A stretch of DNA of 6,443 bases from JBKDZL01 sp047971145 (GTDB lineage Bacteria > Bacillota_I > Bacilli_A > Erysipelotrichales > Erysipelotrichaceae). Of this stretch, positions 5,652-6,443 are shown piece after piece. The stretch covers positions 1 through 6,443 of the forward strand of contig JBKDZL010000066.1 in NCBI GenBank assembly GCA_047971145.1, in the 5' to 3' direction. A model generated the notes under the pieces. It searched no databases, had not been told where the DNA came from, and saw nothing but the letters and a program-made list of their open reading frames with translations. The first letter of the stretch is position 1. Each line of letters begins with the position of its first letter. The position numbers and the translations under genes were made by a program.

Positions 5652-6443
5652 TTATAATGTTTCTTGGACCTCTAATGTTTTCTGAACTGCTGTATCAACA
5701 GAATCTGTTCCGAATCTAATATTTTCTATTTCATCTTGTCCTACGACTTCTAAATCAGGTGCAATTGGATATGTTGATTTTTCAATATCTTTTGTTGCTT
5801 GTGAAATATCATATACAATGTTATCATCAAGAAGTCCTTCACTGTCTAACGTCTCTAATGCCTCTTTATTTTCTATTGGACCTCTAGTTAGTTTTAATTC
5901 TTTTGTTGCCTCAGGTGAACTAACTAACCATCCTAAAAATTCAGCGGTTTGGTCTTTATATTTACAATTTTCTGATATTGCAAATGACATTGTTGGTTTT
6001 TGAACTTTTCCTGTAGATTGTGCATCTTCCATTTCTAAAAGTGGCACTACTACTAATTCTTGATTCTCATCAACTGCATCTTGCAATGACGATGCCGATG
6101 ACCAAGTAAATGCTCCTGCTATTCTTCCATCAACCCATAATGGAGACGTTGCTAAATCAGATGACCCTTGTTGTTGTTCAACTGTAGGTAAAACACCAGT
6201 TGTCGAAAGTTTTTCAATTTCTGTATATGCAGTATTCCATTCACTTTCAGTCCATTGAATATTCCCATCTTCATCATACATTTCCATACCAGTTTTTTGA
6301 AGAGTAAATGAATATGCTAAGTCATAGATCAGTGAAACACCTAGTGGAGAATACTCATCGCCTAATTCTTTCTTAAATACCGGTCCTGCGGCTTCTAAAT
6401 CTGCCCATGTTTGTGGGACTTCTAATCCAGCTTTTTCATATGT
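5652..6443 (-). CDS. ABC transporter extracellular sugar-binding protein, C-terminal 263 residues (5' end outside window)
   Basis: This is the solute-binding receptor that captures the oligosaccharide outside the membrane and delivers it to the two permeases encoded next. The frame is open from the right edge to the TAA at 5654-5652. The first visible residues, TYEKAGLEVPQTWADLEAA, are the hallmark segment of family 1 sugar-binding proteins. Later typical parts are SPLWVDGRIAGAFTWS, a low-complexity QQQGSSD just before it, KPTMSFAISENCKY, and the helix AEFLGWLVSSPEATKELK followed by TRGPIENKEAL. The visible part is acidic and lacks membrane segments, as expected for an exported binding domain. 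The signal peptide or lipobox and the first part of lobe 1 lie outside the window. An in-frame ATG at 6287 is internal, not a start, because family sequence continues upstream of it. Uronate-decorated xylo-oligosaccharides are the likely ligand by context only. Confidence 0.92.
   Translation of the reverse strand, partial: TYEKAGLEVPQTWADLEAAGPVFKKELGDEYSPLGVSLIYDLAYSFTLQKTGMEMYDEDGNIQWTESEWNTAYTEIEKLSTTGVLPTVEQQQGSSDLATSPLWVDGRIAGAFTWSSASSLQDAVDENQELVVVPLLEMEDAQSTGKVQKPTMSFAISENCKYKDQTAEFLGWLVSSPEATKELKLTRGPIENKEALETLDSEGLLDDNIVYDISQATKDIEKSTYPIAPDLEVVGQDEIENIRFGTDSVDTAVQKTLEVQETL

Noticed and set aside
6285..6287. Internal ATG as start of a 211-residue protein
   Set aside because: Translation continues upstream without a stop and gives clear binding-protein family sequence to the window edge, so this Met is internal.

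Overview
The window is a densely packed, single-direction gene cluster (all genes on the minus strand) from an AT-rich bacterium, roughly 30% G+C by eye. The purine-rich Shine-Dalgarno sites, the tight gene spacing and the style of the proteins suggest a Firmicute (Clostridia, Bacilli or a relative). TGG is used for tryptophan and TGA as a stop, so the code is standard and not that of the mycoplasmas. I cannot name a genus.

Read in the direction of transcription (from high to low coordinates), the layout is as follows. First is the C-terminal 263 residues of an ABC-transporter sugar-binding lipoprotein or secreted protein (6443-5652, 5' end outside the window). Next is a 58-base gap with a strong RNA hairpin, then two CUT1-type sugar permeases (5593-4727 and 4718-3873). 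A small RDD-family membrane protein of unknown role follows (3863-3411). After it come mannonate dehydratase UxuA (3403-2339), a mannitol-dehydrogenase-family oxidoreductase that is most likely fructuronate reductase UxuB (2337-802), and the first 269 residues of a GH67 alpha-glucuronidase (809-1, 3' end outside the window). The other gaps are 9 bases or less, or overlaps, so this is almost certainly one operon running past both edges.

Read together, the genes describe import and intracellular use of glucuronic-acid-decorated xylo-oligosaccharides (aldouronic acids from glucuronoxylan). The binding protein and permeases bring the oligosaccharide in, GH67 removes the (4-O-methyl)glucuronate, and UxuB and UxuA carry fructuronate to mannonate and then to 2-keto-3-deoxygluconate. 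The uronate isomerase (UxaC), KDG kinase and aldolase, xylanase or xylosidase, transporter ATPase and regulator are not in this window.

No mobile element, CRISPR array, tRNA or rRNA was seen, and no promoter or intrinsic terminator could be supported. No stretch over 300 bases lacks a gene. I did not find a wholly new system. The least explained parts are the RDD protein inside a carbohydrate operon and the hairpin between the binding-protein and permease genes.
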